A DNA stretch of 64,000 bases, taken from assembly GCF_001886815.1 (NCBI RefSeq), contig NZ_CP018099.1:3470501-3534500 (forward strand), given 5' to 3'. The notes below the pieces were generated by a model, which made no database searches, was not told where the DNA came from, and worked only from the letters and a program-made list of their open reading frames with translations. Position 1 is the stretch's first letter. The number at the start of each line of letters is the position of its first letter. The position numbers and the translations under genes are program-made. This DNA is from Caldithrix abyssi DSM 13497. GTDB lineage: Bacteria > Calditrichota > Calditrichia > Calditrichales > Calditrichaceae. Positions 32,087 through 41,404 of this stretch are shown here, in pieces.

Positions 32087-33382
32087 TCATATTTTAGCGT
32101 ACAATTCATATTCCGTGGCGTCAACAATCTCAACTTGCGCAAAATGGCCCACCGCCAGTTCTGCTCCGGACGGATTCAAAATAATCACTTCATTGTCAAT
32201 TTCCGGGGCGTCCTGGTAGGTGCGCGCCAGATAAAAGTTCATTTCCGCATTGTATTCGTCGATCAGCACGGAATACTTTTGGCCGATCAACCGCTGATTT
32301 TTTTCCTGCGAGATTTCTCTTTGCAGCTCCATCAATTGTTCCTGCCGCTCGCGCGCCGTCTGTTCCGGCACTTTATCCGTCAGCTCAAAGGCCGCGGTGC
32401 CCTCTTCATCAGAATACAAAAAGGAGCCCAGCCGATCGAATCGGAAGGCCTCGACAAACTGCAGCAACTCCTGAAAGTCCTCTTCCCGCTCGCCGGGATG
32501 GCCGACAATCACCGTCGTCCTGAACGTCATATCGGGCACCAGTTTTCTGGCCGTTTGCAGAATATTTTCAATGGACTCCCGCGTTTCGGCGCGCCGCATC
32601 TTTTGCAAAACGTTTTGGCTCACATGTTGTATGGGCAGATCGAGATAGTGTAGCAATTTTTTACTCTCGCGCATCCAGTGCAGCACTTCCATGGGAAAAT
32701 TGGTCGGATACCAGTAAAGAACTCTGATCCATTCAATGCCCTCCACTTCTTCCAGTCGTTGGAGCAATTCTACAATACTCTGCTTTCCGTAAAGATCCTT
32801 ACCGTAATAGGAAGTATCCTGCGAAACGATGATCAGCTCTTTGGCGCCGTTGGCGGCCAGCACGCGGGCTTCTTCCACCAGCTGCTCCATGGGTTTGCTG
32901 CGGTGTTTTCCGCGGATGGCGGGAATGGCGCAAAAAGCGCAGGTGTGGTTACAACCTTCCGAAATTTTTAAATAGGCGTAATGGCGGGGCGTGGTTATTA
33001 AACGCGAACGGTACAGGGTATCCATGGCGGCGTGTCCCCGACCCAGGGCTTTCAAAATCTCCGTGTACTCTTCCGTACCGAAAATGGCGTCCACCTCGGG
33101 GATTTCCTGCTCGATCTCTTTACGGTAACGCTGGGTCAAACAACCAGCCACAAACACCTTTTTGTGCGGATCGTTTTTCTTGAGTTCCAGCGCTTCTAAA
33201 ATGGCCTGGATGGATTCTTCCTTGGCGTCATTGATGAATCCGCAGGTATTGATGATTAAAACGTCCGCTTCTTCTGGCGTTTGTCCGATCTCAAATTGAT
33301 TGATTTTTAACAACCCCAGCAAATTTTCGGAATCGACAATATTTTTGGGGCAGCCTAACGTGGTAACATGAATCTTTTTCAT
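32087..33382 (-). CDS. rimO: Ribosomal protein S12 methylthiotransferase
   Basis: A 431-residue radical-SAM methylthiotransferase that adds a methylthio group to the conserved Asp of ribosomal protein S12. The UPF0004 domain has its cluster-binding cysteines in 'TLGCPKNIVDSE', 'INTCGFINDAKEESI' and 'VAGCLTQRY'. The radical-SAM motif is C-x3-C-x2-C in 'SEGCNHTCAFCAIPAIRGKHRS'. A TRAM domain closes the chain. The 'LGCPKN...DSE' signature distinguishes RimO from MiaB. Its ATG overlaps the ftsY stop by four bases (ATGA), so the two are translationally coupled. Confidence 0.95.
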   Translation of the reverse strand: MKKIHVTTLGCPKNIVDSENLLGLLKINQFEIGQTPEEADVLIINTCGFINDAKEESIQAILEALELKKNDPHKKVFVAGCLTQRYRKEIEQEIPEVDAIFGTEEYTEILKALGRGHAAMDTLYRSRLITTPRHYAYLKISEGCNHTCAFCAIPAIRGKHRSKPMEQLVEEARVLAANGAKELIIVSQDTSYYGKDLYGKQSIVELLQRLEEVEGIEWIRVLYWYPTNFPMEVLHWMRESKKLLHYLDLPIQHVSQNVLQKMRRAETRESIENILQTARKLVPDMTFRTTVIVGHPGEREEDFQELLQFVEAFRFDRLGSFLYSDEEGTAAFELTDKVPEQTARERQEQLMELQREISQEKNQRLIGQKYSVLIDEYNAEMNFYLARTYQDAPEIDNEVIILNPSGAELAVGHFAQVEIVDATEYELYAKI

Positions 33383-34284
33383 TCTTTTGCAAACAACCCT
33401 TCTAAAAATTCCTGTGGATTAAACAGTTCAAAATCGGTCATTTTTTCGCCCAGGCCGATGTATTTGACCGGAATGCCCAGCTGGCGTTTAATGGATAGCA
33501 CCACACCGCCCCTGGCCGTTCCGTCCAGTTTGGTTAAAAAGATGGAATTGACTTTAACCGCTTTCACGAACTCCCGGGCCTGATTGACGGCGTTTTGTCC
33601 GTTGCCGGCGTCGATCACCAGAATGACCTCGTGGGGCGCGCCGGGAATTTGTTTATCGATCACGCGGTAGATTTTACTCAACTCGCTCATCAAATTCACC
33701 TTGGTGTGCAGACGTCCGGCCGTGTCAATAATCACATAATCTACATTCCGCGCTTTAGCCGCCGTTAGCGCGTCGAACACCACGGCCGCCGGATCGGCGC
33801 CCGGTTGATGTTTGATAATCTCACAGCCCAGACGCTGCGCCCAGATATCCAGTTGTTCGATGGCCGCCGCCCGAAAGGTATCGGCCGCAGCCAGCAACAC
33901 GTTTTTGCCCTGCTGCTTGTAATGGTGCGCCAGCTTGGCGATGGAAGTGGTTTTACCCGTGCCGTTTACGCCCACCACCAATACCACATAAGGCCTGTGC
34001 GTTACCGATTCTTCCGGCGGAGCCAGCAACTGCCGACTCAACTCTTCTTTCAAAATCTTTTGCAGGTCTTCGGGAGATTCCGCCTTTTGCCGTTTGGCCT
34101 GCTGACGCAAATGCTCGATGATCTCCATGGTCGTATCCACGCCCACATCGCCGGTGATTAATATCTCTTCAATCTCTTCCAATAAATCTTCATCGATTTT
34201 TTTATGCGCGCTGAACACATTGTTCAGTTTGGAAAAAACATTTTCTCTGGTTTTCTTTAATCCCTGTTTAATTTTCCCTAACAC
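33379..34284 (-). CDS. ftsY: Signal recognition particle receptor FtsY
   Basis: A 301-residue SRP-type GTPase with an AAGGAG site before its GTG start (MLGKIKQGLKKTRENV). The N-terminal four-helix NG domain precedes the G domain: G1 'GVNGTGKTTSIAKLA', 'DTFRAAAIEQLDIWA', G3 'DTAGRLHTK', G4 'TKLDGTARGG' and the terminal 'GLGEKMTDFELFNPQEFLEGLF'. The acidic A domain of E. coli FtsY is absent, as in many bacteria. It docks SRP-ribosome complexes at the inner membrane. Overlaps rimO downstream. Confidence 0.95.
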   Translation of the reverse strand: MLGKIKQGLKKTRENVFSKLNNVFSAHKKIDEDLLEEIEEILITGDVGVDTTMEIIEHLRQQAKRQKAESPEDLQKILKEELSRQLLAPPEESVTHRPYVVLVVGVNGTGKTTSIAKLAHHYKQQGKNVLLAAADTFRAAAIEQLDIWAQRLGCEIIKHQPGADPAAVVFDALTAAKARNVDYVIIDTAGRLHTKVNLMSELSKIYRVIDKQIPGAPHEVILVIDAGNGQNAVNQAREFVKAVKVNSIFLTKLDGTARGGVVLSIKRQLGIPVKYIGLGEKMTDFELFNPQEFLEGLFAKE

Positions 34285-34350
34285 CGACTGTCAACTCCTT
34301 TCCTTAATTAAAAGACCGTTTAACCCATTTAAAGAAAAAAAGATTCCCTG

Positions 34351-35322
34351 TTAACCTTTCCCCTGAAAGTTAGGATAATCGAATTGAAAACGCGCTTTAA
34401 AATACCAGCGCGTAAAATAAAAACCGGCCGCCATTAACGCAAAATAAAATGGAATTTTTAAACACACAGCCAGCGCAAAAAACAAGATGCTGAATTTAGT
34501 GGCCCGGATGGTAGCCGAAACCTCGGGCAGCCGCAGCGTCCACACAAAAAAAGGCAACGCTGGCGCCACCATGATTAGCGCCAGCCGATCTTGCAAAACA
34601 ACGGCGCTGATTAAGCCTGCCAGATAAAAAAGAAAGGCAACGTACACTATGGTTTTAATGCCAAACTGCACAGCCAGCGTTTTTTTACCGGCCGCCCGAT
34701 CTCCCTCCACATCGGGCAGTGTGGTGTAAAAATAAAGAGCCGTGTTAAACAACAAATAGGGCAGCGCATCCAGCAATAATACGCAGGAAAACTGTTGATG
34801 AACGGCCAGCCAGCCCAGACAAAAGGCCAGAAAGCCCATGGCCATGTTGGCCCACAAACTCCACCAGGGTTTATCCTTAAAACGAAAAGGCTTAAAGTTG
34901 TACAAATAACCGGTAATCACAATAAATATCAGGATGGTAGCAAAAATACGCCAATCAACAGCCAGCGCAAGAACCAGCGACAGAGCGAGCAGTACAATCA
35001 CTTCCACCACGGCGTTTTTGCGAGGAATGTGGCCTTTTGAAATCAAAAACAATTTATTATTTTTCAAATCCGATTCCACGTCGGCCAGCTGGTTTAGCAA
35101 AAAACTTCCGCCCATGGCCAGCGCAAAAGAGACGAATAAAACAGCCAGCAGGCCAAAATCCAGCTCGCTCCATTCTGACGGGGTTAAGGCCCAGCGATGC
35201 TTGAACACGATCAAATATCCGGCCAGCAAGGTGGACCATCCCGGGTAAAAGAGCATGGGACGCAAGACAAAAAAATAGTCCAGATAGTTAAGCCACTTAG
35301 TTTGCTTGTTTGCGCTTTTCAA
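34351..35322 (-). CDS. UbiA-family prenyltransferase
   Basis: A 323-residue integral membrane protein with about eight hydrophobic segments. The two aspartate-rich, Mg-diphosphate-binding motifs are clear: 'LLNQLADVESDLKNNK' (NQxxDxxxD) and 'YTTLPDVEGDRAAGKKTLAV' (DxxGDxxxGKxT). The start is a TTG (MKSANKQTKWL), because no ATG occurs before residue 23 and conserved sequence begins earlier. The enzyme transfers a prenyl chain to an aromatic or lipid acceptor, as in menaquinone, heme O or archaeal-type lipid synthesis; the neighbours do not reveal which. It lies 66 bp upstream of ftsY. Confidence 0.85.
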   Translation of the reverse strand: MKSANKQTKWLNYLDYFFVLRPMLFYPGWSTLLAGYLIVFKHRWALTPSEWSELDFGLLAVLFVSFALAMGGSFLLNQLADVESDLKNNKLFLISKGHIPRKNAVVEVIVLLALSLVLALAVDWRIFATILIFIVITGYLYNFKPFRFKDKPWWSLWANMAMGFLAFCLGWLAVHQQFSCVLLLDALPYLLFNTALYFYTTLPDVEGDRAAGKKTLAVQFGIKTIVYVAFLFYLAGLISAVVLQDRLALIMVAPALPFFVWTLRLPEVSATIRATKFSILFFALAVCLKIPFYFALMAAGFYFTRWYFKARFQFDYPNFQGKG

Positions 35323-35529
35323 TTTTTCAGTTCACTTTCTGTTTCCAACAAACCCAATACAAGGTGACGATTTTCCGCGGAAATTCTTCCACGTTTGTGT
35401 TCAGAGTTCTTTTATTGACCTTTTGATGATCAAACATTCCACCTCTAAACCACTAAACTCCTAAACCTCTAAACCTTCTTTTAAACCATTTCCTCAACCA
35501 ACGGCGTTCGGCCTTTCCAGTACTGGTCC

Positions 35530-36585
35530 TCACTCCAGGCGGATGTGGTTGGAATAAATCCAGGGTCGATTTTCCACATGCGCTTCCACTCGGTAAACGC
35601 CCCTTTCCTTGCCTTTAAATTCCAGATTTCGACCTGTTTTTTGGGCCAGGGTTTTGCCATTATGGATAAACAGCACGCTGGCTTCCTTGGGCAGTTCAAC
35701 CTTAAAGACGGTGTCCGGTTCAAAAATCAGGCCCTCGCCCATGGTGGCCTGACCATGAACGTTTTCGGCAAAAAAGGAAAACGTACTGGCATCGCCCAGA
35801 TAGACATGAGAAATAAAACAGCGCGCTTGTTTGATGGCGCGGTAAATCTTTTTTAACGCATGACGGTAATCTTCATTTTTTTTAATGGGCTCAGCGGTTA
35901 ACACATGCGTGCGGATGGTTCTGAAAGAGACCTTGTAGCGAAACACCCTGATGGAGAACGGCCCCCATAACTGATGTAAATAGCCATGGGCGTCCACCCC
36001 GCCGATGCCCACGACCTTTCGTTTCAGATTGAGTCGATCCCAGCGTTTCAATGTTTCCGGCTTTGGCGAGATAATGGAACGGCGCGGTTGCCAGATGCGC
36101 CACAACTTGTTAAAATGCGTCAGACCTTCCATCCATTCCGACATCTGGTTCCATATTTCGATGCCATGAAACAGTTCCGAATCCCAAAGGGTCCAGGGAT
36201 AGGGTTTGTATTTGGCAATGTGCCGGCGTTTTTCATCCGGATGGGCGATAATTCCCAATCCGCCCGCCTGATGTACGCGCTTCAGATATTCTTTGGCCGA
36301 CAGATGGGGCCCCAGTTCTTCATCGACATCAAAAACCAGATAATGATTTTTATCCTGCGCGTCGTTCACCTCGCTGCCAATACCAACCAGCACGTTGCCA
36401 TACCACCCTTCAAAGCCTTCGCGTTTGCCGCGCAACGTATTGTGATCGGTAATGAGCAAAAAATCCACATCCAGCTCGTGGGCGATCTGAGCGATTTCCG
36501 GGATGGGACGCGTGCCGTCGCTAAAGACCGAATGCACATGAATAATGCCGTTGTAGCGAAAGTACGTTGACTTATTTAAGCTCAA
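35530..36585 (-). CDS. PHP-domain metal-dependent phosphoesterase
   Basis: A 351-residue protein started by TTG 36585, which has a strong GGAGG site 7 bases upstream. PHP motifs are in order: 'IHVHSVFSDGTRP' (HxH), 'LLITDHNTL' (TDH), 'GIGSEVN' and 'GLGIIAHPDEKRRH', all metal ligands for a trinuclear phosphoesterase site; the late 'GGVDAHG' gives the DxH. An extra ~100-residue beta domain follows. The start lies 14 bp inside the upstream YfiM-like gene. Probably hydrolyses a phosphoester; the substrate is unknown. Confidence 0.85.
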   Translation of the reverse strand: MSLNKSTYFRYNGIIHVHSVFSDGTRPIPEIAQIAHELDVDFLLITDHNTLRGKREGFEGWYGNVLVGIGSEVNDAQDKNHYLVFDVDEELGPHLSAKEYLKRVHQAGGLGIIAHPDEKRRHIAKYKPYPWTLWDSELFHGIEIWNQMSEWMEGLTHFNKLWRIWQPRRSIISPKPETLKRWDRLNLKRKVVGIGGVDAHGYLHQLWGPFSIRVFRYKVSFRTIRTHVLTAEPIKKNEDYRHALKKIYRAIKQARCFISHVYLGDASTFSFFAENVHGQATMGEGLIFEPDTVFKVELPKEASVLFIHNGKTLAQKTGRNLEFKGKERGVYRVEAHVENRPWIYSNHIRLE

Positions 36586-36958
36586 GAATCAGCCTCCCCA
36601 GCGCCGTTCCCAGACAATCGGCTGTCAGGTCTTTCCAGGAAAAAAAGTTGTTTGGCTGTCTGGAATCGCGTAACTCTTTGGTCACGCCAAGCGAGATGGA
36701 AAAGCCGATGGCCCAGGCGCGGCTACGTCCTTTATTGAAATCAAACTGCTGTTCCAGCGTTTTAGCCGAAGCAATGGTAGCCATCATGCTCCCTAAAAAA
36801 TGCAACCCTTTGTCCGGCGCAATCCAGTAGTCTTTGATCGCCGGCTTTTGCAGTTTAACAGAATCCGCCGGCACAGGCTGTGCGCCATGTACCTTTAAAG
36901 GCCATAAAAAGAGAATTATGAATCCTGCCGTTAAAAAACTAAAACTTAATTTGCGCAT
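36572..36958 (-). CDS. YfiM/DUF2279-like membrane protein
   Basis: Start taken at ATG 36958 (MRKLSFSFLTAGFI), preceded by GTGGGG; an earlier TTG at 36970 is less likely. The 128-residue product has an N-terminal signal or anchor, then 'DKGLHFLGSMMATIASAKTLE' and 'SLGVTKELRDSRQPNNFFSWKDLTADCLGTALG', the conserved blocks of the YfiM family of small envelope proteins. It overlaps the DUF5683 gene upstream by 20 bp and the PHP gene downstream by 14 bp, so all three are tightly coupled. Function unknown. Confidence 0.75.
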   Translation of the reverse strand: MRKLSFSFLTAGFIILFLWPLKVHGAQPVPADSVKLQKPAIKDYWIAPDKGLHFLGSMMATIASAKTLEQQFDFNKGRSRAWAIGFSISLGVTKELRDSRQPNNFFSWKDLTADCLGTALGRLILELK

Positions 36959-37694
36959 GGAACCCCACAAATCTTAAATCCACCACGGGCACAACGGTTA
37001 ACTTCATGGCCTGGTCAAACTTGTACAAATAAGCGCTGGCGTAAGCGTCGGCAACGGTCAACAAATAGGCCGCCCCCAGATACCAGCTAAACTTAGAACG
37101 TTCATCGCGATATTTGGTCTCCCGCGTCGAACGATAGTTGATGTCGGCCTGATGGGCGCGGAAGGCCAGATAAAGATCTGTTAGCGCAAAGGCCAATCCC
37201 TTTAAATAGGACTCTGTGTAAACCTGTCCCCAGCCGGGCACCATGGCGGAACGCAGGGCGGCGCCGCGCGGCGATTTTAACGGTTTGTCTGAGAACAAAC
37301 CACCCTGCCAGCCGGTGGGTCTTTTACGAAAAGAGACGTCGGCCGCGTCGAGTACGTTGACCAGATGAACAAAAAGAGCGGCGTTTAAATTCCAGCGAAA
37401 CGCATGGTAATGGCGCCGGGCTTTTCCCTTATTGTAATGGTAAAGATGAAAAAAGGCATTGTAGTAAAAATGCAAACTGCCAAAATAAAAAACGGCGCCT
37501 TCCCACAGGCGCTCCTGATTGACCTGCCCCCAGCCGGGCAGCAGCGCGGATTTAAGCGTTGTGGTGTACGGATTTAAAGAGCGGCTGGAATCCGCAAATT
37601 CGCTTTGCGCAAAGAGACTTTGCGCAGCTGCCAGCCAGCATGCCAGCAAAAGAACGCCCCACATCATTCGCTTCGGCAATATCAATCTCTTCAT
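36939..37694 (-). CDS. DUF5683-type membrane protein with duplicated GWGQ motif
   Basis: Start taken at ATG 37694, which overlaps the upstream stop by one base (TGATG). The ~251-residue product has a signal peptide ending 'LFAQ'. It contains two copies of the DUF5683 hallmark: 'KSALLPGWGQVNQERLWEGAVFY' and 'RSAMVPGWGQVYTESYLKGLAF', each followed by a hydrophobic segment, so the protein is an internal duplication. Short proteins of this kind are frequent in Bacteroidota and relatives, and their role is unknown. Confidence 0.75.
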   Translation of the reverse strand: MKRLILPKRMMWGVLLLACWLAAAQSLFAQSEFADSSRSLNPYTTTLKSALLPGWGQVNQERLWEGAVFYFGSLHFYYNAFFHLYHYNKGKARRHYHAFRWNLNAALFVHLVNVLDAADVSFRKRPTGWQGGLFSDKPLKSPRGAALRSAMVPGWGQVYTESYLKGLAFALTDLYLAFRAHQADINYRSTRETKYRDERSKFSWYLGAAYLLTVADAYASAYLYKFDQAMKLTVVPVVDLRFVGFHAQIKF

Positions 37695-38563
37695 CAACAA
37701 ATAATTTCCAACCCACGAGGAATGATTTCAATGTCCAATTTCTGCACGCTTAACGAAAACAGTTCGCCGTCCACATGAACGCCAAACGGCTGGCGCGATT
37801 CCACACGTAAATGATCGGTGCGGTGCATCTCCACTCGCGGGTCTTCTTTGTGCGTGCCGCTATAAACTTTTATTAAATTCCTAAGAATGGAAACCGTCGG
37901 CATATTTTGAATAAGACACAGGTCAAACAGGCTGTCGTCGATCTCCGCATCGGGCGTTAAATAAAAACCGCCGCCCATGGAAACGCCGTTGCCCACCGAG
38001 ATCATAAAGTAATCATCAATCTTAACCGAACCGTTAAAACTAAGTTCAAGCGGAACCGGTTTGTATTTCATTAACGTGCGTAAAACCGAGTACAGGTAAA
38101 TGGCATTGCCGCGCAATCGTTTGACGCCCAGACTGGTGTGCACCACCCAGGCGTCAAAGCCGATACCCACGCCGTTGTGAAAATAACGTTCGTTGGCCTT
38201 GCCAATGTCCACTTTTCTCTTTCGGCCTTTTAACAGAACCTCCAGCGCCTGGTCAAAATCGAAAGGGATGTTAACTGCCCGGGCAAAGTCGTTGCCGCTG
38301 CCCACCGGAATTAATCCGAGCGCCGTACCGCTTTCCACCACTCCGTTGAGCACTTCGTTCATGGTGCCGTCGCCGCCCACGGCCACCACAACCGAATGAG
38401 ACCTGGCGCCGCGTTCGGCAAGTTCAATGGCGTGCCCGGGCCTTTCTGTCCACACCATTTCGAAATTAATACTCAGCCGGCTCAAACGTTCTGCCAGGCG
38501 CTGTCCTAAAACTTTGCCTCTGCCCCGGCCGGAAACGGGATTTACAATAAAATAATAGTTCAC
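37694..38563 (-). CDS. Diacylglycerol/lipid kinase family protein (YegS/DgkB-like)
   Basis: A 289-residue soluble lipid kinase of the DAGK catalytic family: 'NPVSGRGRGKVLGQRL' at the start, ATP-loop 'VVAVGGDGTMNEVLNGV' and 'LGLIPVGSGNDFARAVNIP'. 'VHVDGE' near the C-terminus is the usual substrate-side motif. It phosphorylates a membrane lipid such as diacylglycerol or a long-chain base. It is 8 bp downstream of ridA and overlaps the next gene by one base. Confidence 0.9.
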   Translation of the reverse strand: MNYYFIVNPVSGRGRGKVLGQRLAERLSRLSINFEMVWTERPGHAIELAERGARSHSVVVAVGGDGTMNEVLNGVVESGTALGLIPVGSGNDFARAVNIPFDFDQALEVLLKGRKRKVDIGKANERYFHNGVGIGFDAWVVHTSLGVKRLRGNAIYLYSVLRTLMKYKPVPLELSFNGSVKIDDYFMISVGNGVSMGGGFYLTPDAEIDDSLFDLCLIQNMPTVSILRNLIKVYSGTHKEDPRVEMHRTDHLRVESRQPFGVHVDGELFSLSVQKLDIEIIPRGLEIIC

Positions 38564-38571
38564 CTGCTATC

Positions 38572-38949
38572 CTATTTTTTTTCTGCAATACAATCCACTT
38601 CGATTAAAACGTCTTTGGGCAGGCGGGCCACTTCCACGGTCGATCGCGCCGGCACGGCCTTGCCAAAATAGGCGGCGTAAATTTCATTGACCTTTGAAAA
38701 GTCGTTCATGTCTTTCAAAAAAATGGTCGTCTTGACCACATGATCCAGATCGGAGCCTGCAGCCTCAAGAACGGCTTTTAAATTTTCGAACACCTGCTTT
38801 GCCTGCTCAACCACACCGCCTTCAATGAGCGCGTTGGTTTGCGGATCGATGGCAATCTGACCCGATGTAAAGATCAGCCCGCCGGACTCCATGGCCTGCG
38901 AATAAGGGCCGATGGGCGCCGGCGCTTTATCGGTTTTAATGGCTTTCAT
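38572..38949 (-). CDS. ridA: RidA-family enamine/imine deaminase
   Basis: Start taken at ATG 38949 (MKAIKTDKAPAPIGPYSQAM), preceded by GGAGG; the frame extends upstream without support. At 125 residues it has the family's usual length. 'APIGPYSQAMESGGLIFTSGQI', 'EAAGSDLDHVVKTTIFLKDMNDF' and 'PARSTVEVARLPKDVLIEVDCIA' are RidA signatures, with the Arg that binds the substrate carboxylate (R in PARSTVEVARLP). It hydrolyses reactive 2-aminoacrylate and similar enamines from PLP enzymes. Confidence 0.95.
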   Translation of the reverse strand: MKAIKTDKAPAPIGPYSQAMESGGLIFTSGQIAIDPQTNALIEGGVVEQAKQVFENLKAVLEAAGSDLDHVVKTTIFLKDMNDFSKVNEIYAAYFGKAVPARSTVEVARLPKDVLIEVDCIAEKK

Positions 38950-39229
38950 AAATCGTTTCCTCCGTTTTAAACAGAACATAAATAGAAACAAGAAAATACC
39001 AAAGGTTAGGTAACGAGTCAATACTTTGTGATTGATGATCTGAATGTCCACCAAAATTTGGAGAATAACAAAATCTTTGCTAAATACGATTATCAACTTA
39101 CCCCCTAACTCCGGCCATTCCAGCATGATGGGTGGGGTTATCTTGCCTTCTCTTTGAAAAAAGCAAGGAGGTGAAATAAGGGTGTGAATTTTTCAGAAAC
39201 AAACCTCTCTAATGCTTTAAATATCATAT

Positions 39230-40735
39230 GATTAAAGTCTTCCCCGCCCGATGAATCAGCGGGCTATTCTCAATCGTGTCTGACGGGACGGATTCATTGG
39301 CGGTACGTAATGTAAAGTTTTTGTAGGATATGTCAAATTCTTGTTGGAGTAAAAATTAAATCCCGAAGGGATTGTTGAGAATAACGCGGCAGTTCACTGC
39401 CGGGAAAAGGGAAACCACACAAAATGTAAAAATGTCCCGTAGGGACATCTGAATTTTCATCCCGCCAGTTTCAACCGTCTCTACGGAACGGGATTGTGGC
39501 TTGCGGTGGTTAATTCTTCCCGCCGTTGAAACGACGGGCTATTCTCAATCGTCTCTGACGGGACGGATTCATTGGCGGTACGTAGTGTGAAGTTTTTGTA
39601 GATATGTCGAATTCTCGTTTGACATAAATTAAATCCCGTAGGGATAATTGAGAATAACGCGGCAGTTTACTGCCGGGGAAAGGGAAACCACACAAAATGT
39701 AAAAATGTCCCGTAGGGACATCTGAATTTTCATCCCGCCAGTTTCAACCGTCTCTACGGGACGGGATTGGGGTTGGTGCGGTTCATCATCCCCGCCGTTG
39801 AAACGACGGGCTATTCTCAATCGTCCCTGACGGGACGAAATTAATTTGACGTTTCGAGTGTAAAATTCCTGTAGATGTGTCGAATTCTCGTCTGGCATAA
39901 ATTAAATCCCGTAGGGATAATTGAGAATAACGCGGCAGTTCACTGCCGGGAAACGGGAAACCACACAAATGTAAAAATGTCCCGGAGGGACATCTGAATT
40001 TCCATCCCGCCAGGTTCAGCCGTCCCTACCGGACGGTATTTAGGTTTAGGGATCGTCTTCCCCGCCGATGAATCAGCGGGCTATTCTCAAACGTCCCTAC
40101 GGGACTGGATTGAGTTTGGTGCGGTTCATCATCCCTGCCGTTGAAACGACGGGCTATTTTCAAATGTCCCTGACGGGACGGAAATTTTTAGAAAAATCCC
40201 GTAGGGATTGTTGAGAATAACGCGGCAGTTCACTGCCAGGAAACGGGAAATAACACAAATGTAAAAATGTCCCGGAGGGACAATTGAATTACCATTACGC
40301 CAGGTTTCAGCCTTCCCTACGGGACGGATTCATTGGCGGTACGTAATGTGAAATTTTTGTAGATATGGCAAATTCTTGTTGGAGTAAAAATAAAATCCCG
40401 TAGGGATTGTTGAGAATAACGCGGCAGTTCACTGCCGGGAAAAGGCAAACCACACAAAATGTAAAAATGTCCCGGAGGGACATCTGAATTTCCATCCCGC
40501 CAGGTTCAGCCGTCCCTACCGGACGGTATTTAGGTTTAGGATCGTCTTCCCCGCCGATGAATCAGCGGGCTATTCTCATTCGTCCCTACGGGACTGGATT
40601 GGGTTTAGTGCGATTCATCATCCCCGCCGTTGAAACGACGGGCTATTGTCAATCGTCCCTGACGGGACGGGTTTGGTTGGTGTTGGGATGGCACATTGTT
40701 CCCGCCATTGAGATGACGGGCTATTGTCAAACCAG
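39230..40735. repeat. Hairpin-rich REP/BIME-like repeat array
   Basis: About 1.5 kb of gene-free DNA built from three recurring pieces. (a) A CCCGCCGTTGAAACGACGGG-type hairpin followed by CTATTCTCAA and a CGTCCCTGACGGGAC palindrome occurs about eight times (e.g. 39261, 39534, 39808, 40638). (b) TCCCGTAGGGAT then TTGAGAATAACGCGGCAGTT and a CACTGCCGG arm occurs five times (39374, 39648, 39921, 40211, 40410). (c) A GTCCCGTAGGGAC-type palindrome follows each (b). Pieces (a) and (b) are inverted relatives of each other. Spacing of (b) copies is 274, 273, 290 and 199 bp. No gene was found between 38950 and 40842. Confidence 0.9.
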
Positions 40736-40775
40736 TTTTAAAAATTCGGAAATGGTGGATTTTAATTCAAAAAAA

Positions 40776-40820
40776 TTTGACAGGGGTTGATTTTGTTTCT
40801 TATATTTTTAATGTTTGAAA
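40776..40820 (+). promoter_or_regulatory. Promoter with operator half-site before the GbsR-type gene
   Basis: TTGACA at 40776-40781 and an A/T-rich TTATAT 18 bases on suggest a promoter. ATGTTTGAAA at 40811-40820 lies about where transcription would start and repeats part of the palindrome at 41405-41420. Confidence 0.4.
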
Positions 40821-40842
40821 ATTTGCAAAAGTTGGAAACAAA

Positions 40843-41337
40843 ATGAGTCCTGGCGAAAAAATCAAACAAGAAATGCTGCAGGAATTTGGGCACGCCTACC
40901 AGGCCTTCGGTTTGAATAAACTGATGGGCTTTGTGGTGGCTCTGCTTATCTTCTCGTCTGAGCCGCTTTCCCTGGATGAAATCACCGAACAACTGGGCAT
41001 GAGCAAAGGCCCGATCAGCCAGATTACGCGCCGCCTGCTGGACCACAACCTCATTCGACGCGTCTGGAAGCCCGGCGAACGCAAGAATTATTTTGAGATT
41101 CAACCGGAAATTTTCGGCTCCGCCTTTCGCAATAATTTTGAATTAATTAAAAACAACCTGCGCATTGCCCGTCAACTAAAAAAAGAAGTTGAAGCCGCTA
41201 ACGATCCTTCTCTGCAAACGCTGCATGTCCGACTGAAAGAAATGGAAACCTTCTACGATCTAATGTGCAGGCATTTTCAATCTTTTCTGGAAGAATGGAA
41301 AAAAGAACGGGAAAAAATTTATCAGGATCACGCATAA
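40843..41337 (+). CDS. GbsR/MarR-family transcriptional regulator
   Basis: A 164-residue DNA-binding protein: 'LSLDEITEQLGMSKGPISQITRRLLDHNLIRRVWKPGERKNYF' is the winged helix-turn-helix with wing, preceded by 'MGFVVALLIFSSEPLS'. A C-terminal helical stretch (~residues 100-160) would dimerise. The layout fits the GbsR group. It stands directly upstream of, and in the same direction as, the SDR-to-ligase operon; a shared ATGTTTGAAA element before both genes suggests that it represses itself and that operon. Confidence 0.85.
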   Translation: MSPGEKIKQEMLQEFGHAYQAFGLNKLMGFVVALLIFSSEPLSLDEITEQLGMSKGPISQITRRLLDHNLIRRVWKPGERKNYFEIQPEIFGSAFRNNFELIKNNLRIARQLKKEVEAANDPSLQTLHVRLKEMETFYDLMCRHFQSFLEEWKKEREKIYQDHA

Positions 41338-41404
41338 GATGAGTTGAAAATGTTTTTCTCACCAAATGGCGAGGTGTTTTATTTTGTATTTAAGTTTTGG
41401 ATAT

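Noticed and set aside
32063-32653. A 196-residue frame opposite rimO
   Set aside because: Antisense shadow of rimO without start signal or family.
35986-36570. A 194-residue frame opposite the PHP gene
   Set aside because: Antisense shadow; the PHP motifs fix the real strand.
39230-40735. CRISPR array or tandem structural RNA genes
   Set aside because: Repeats are in both orientations with uneven spacing and no spacers; no cas genes; small open frames inside are not supported.
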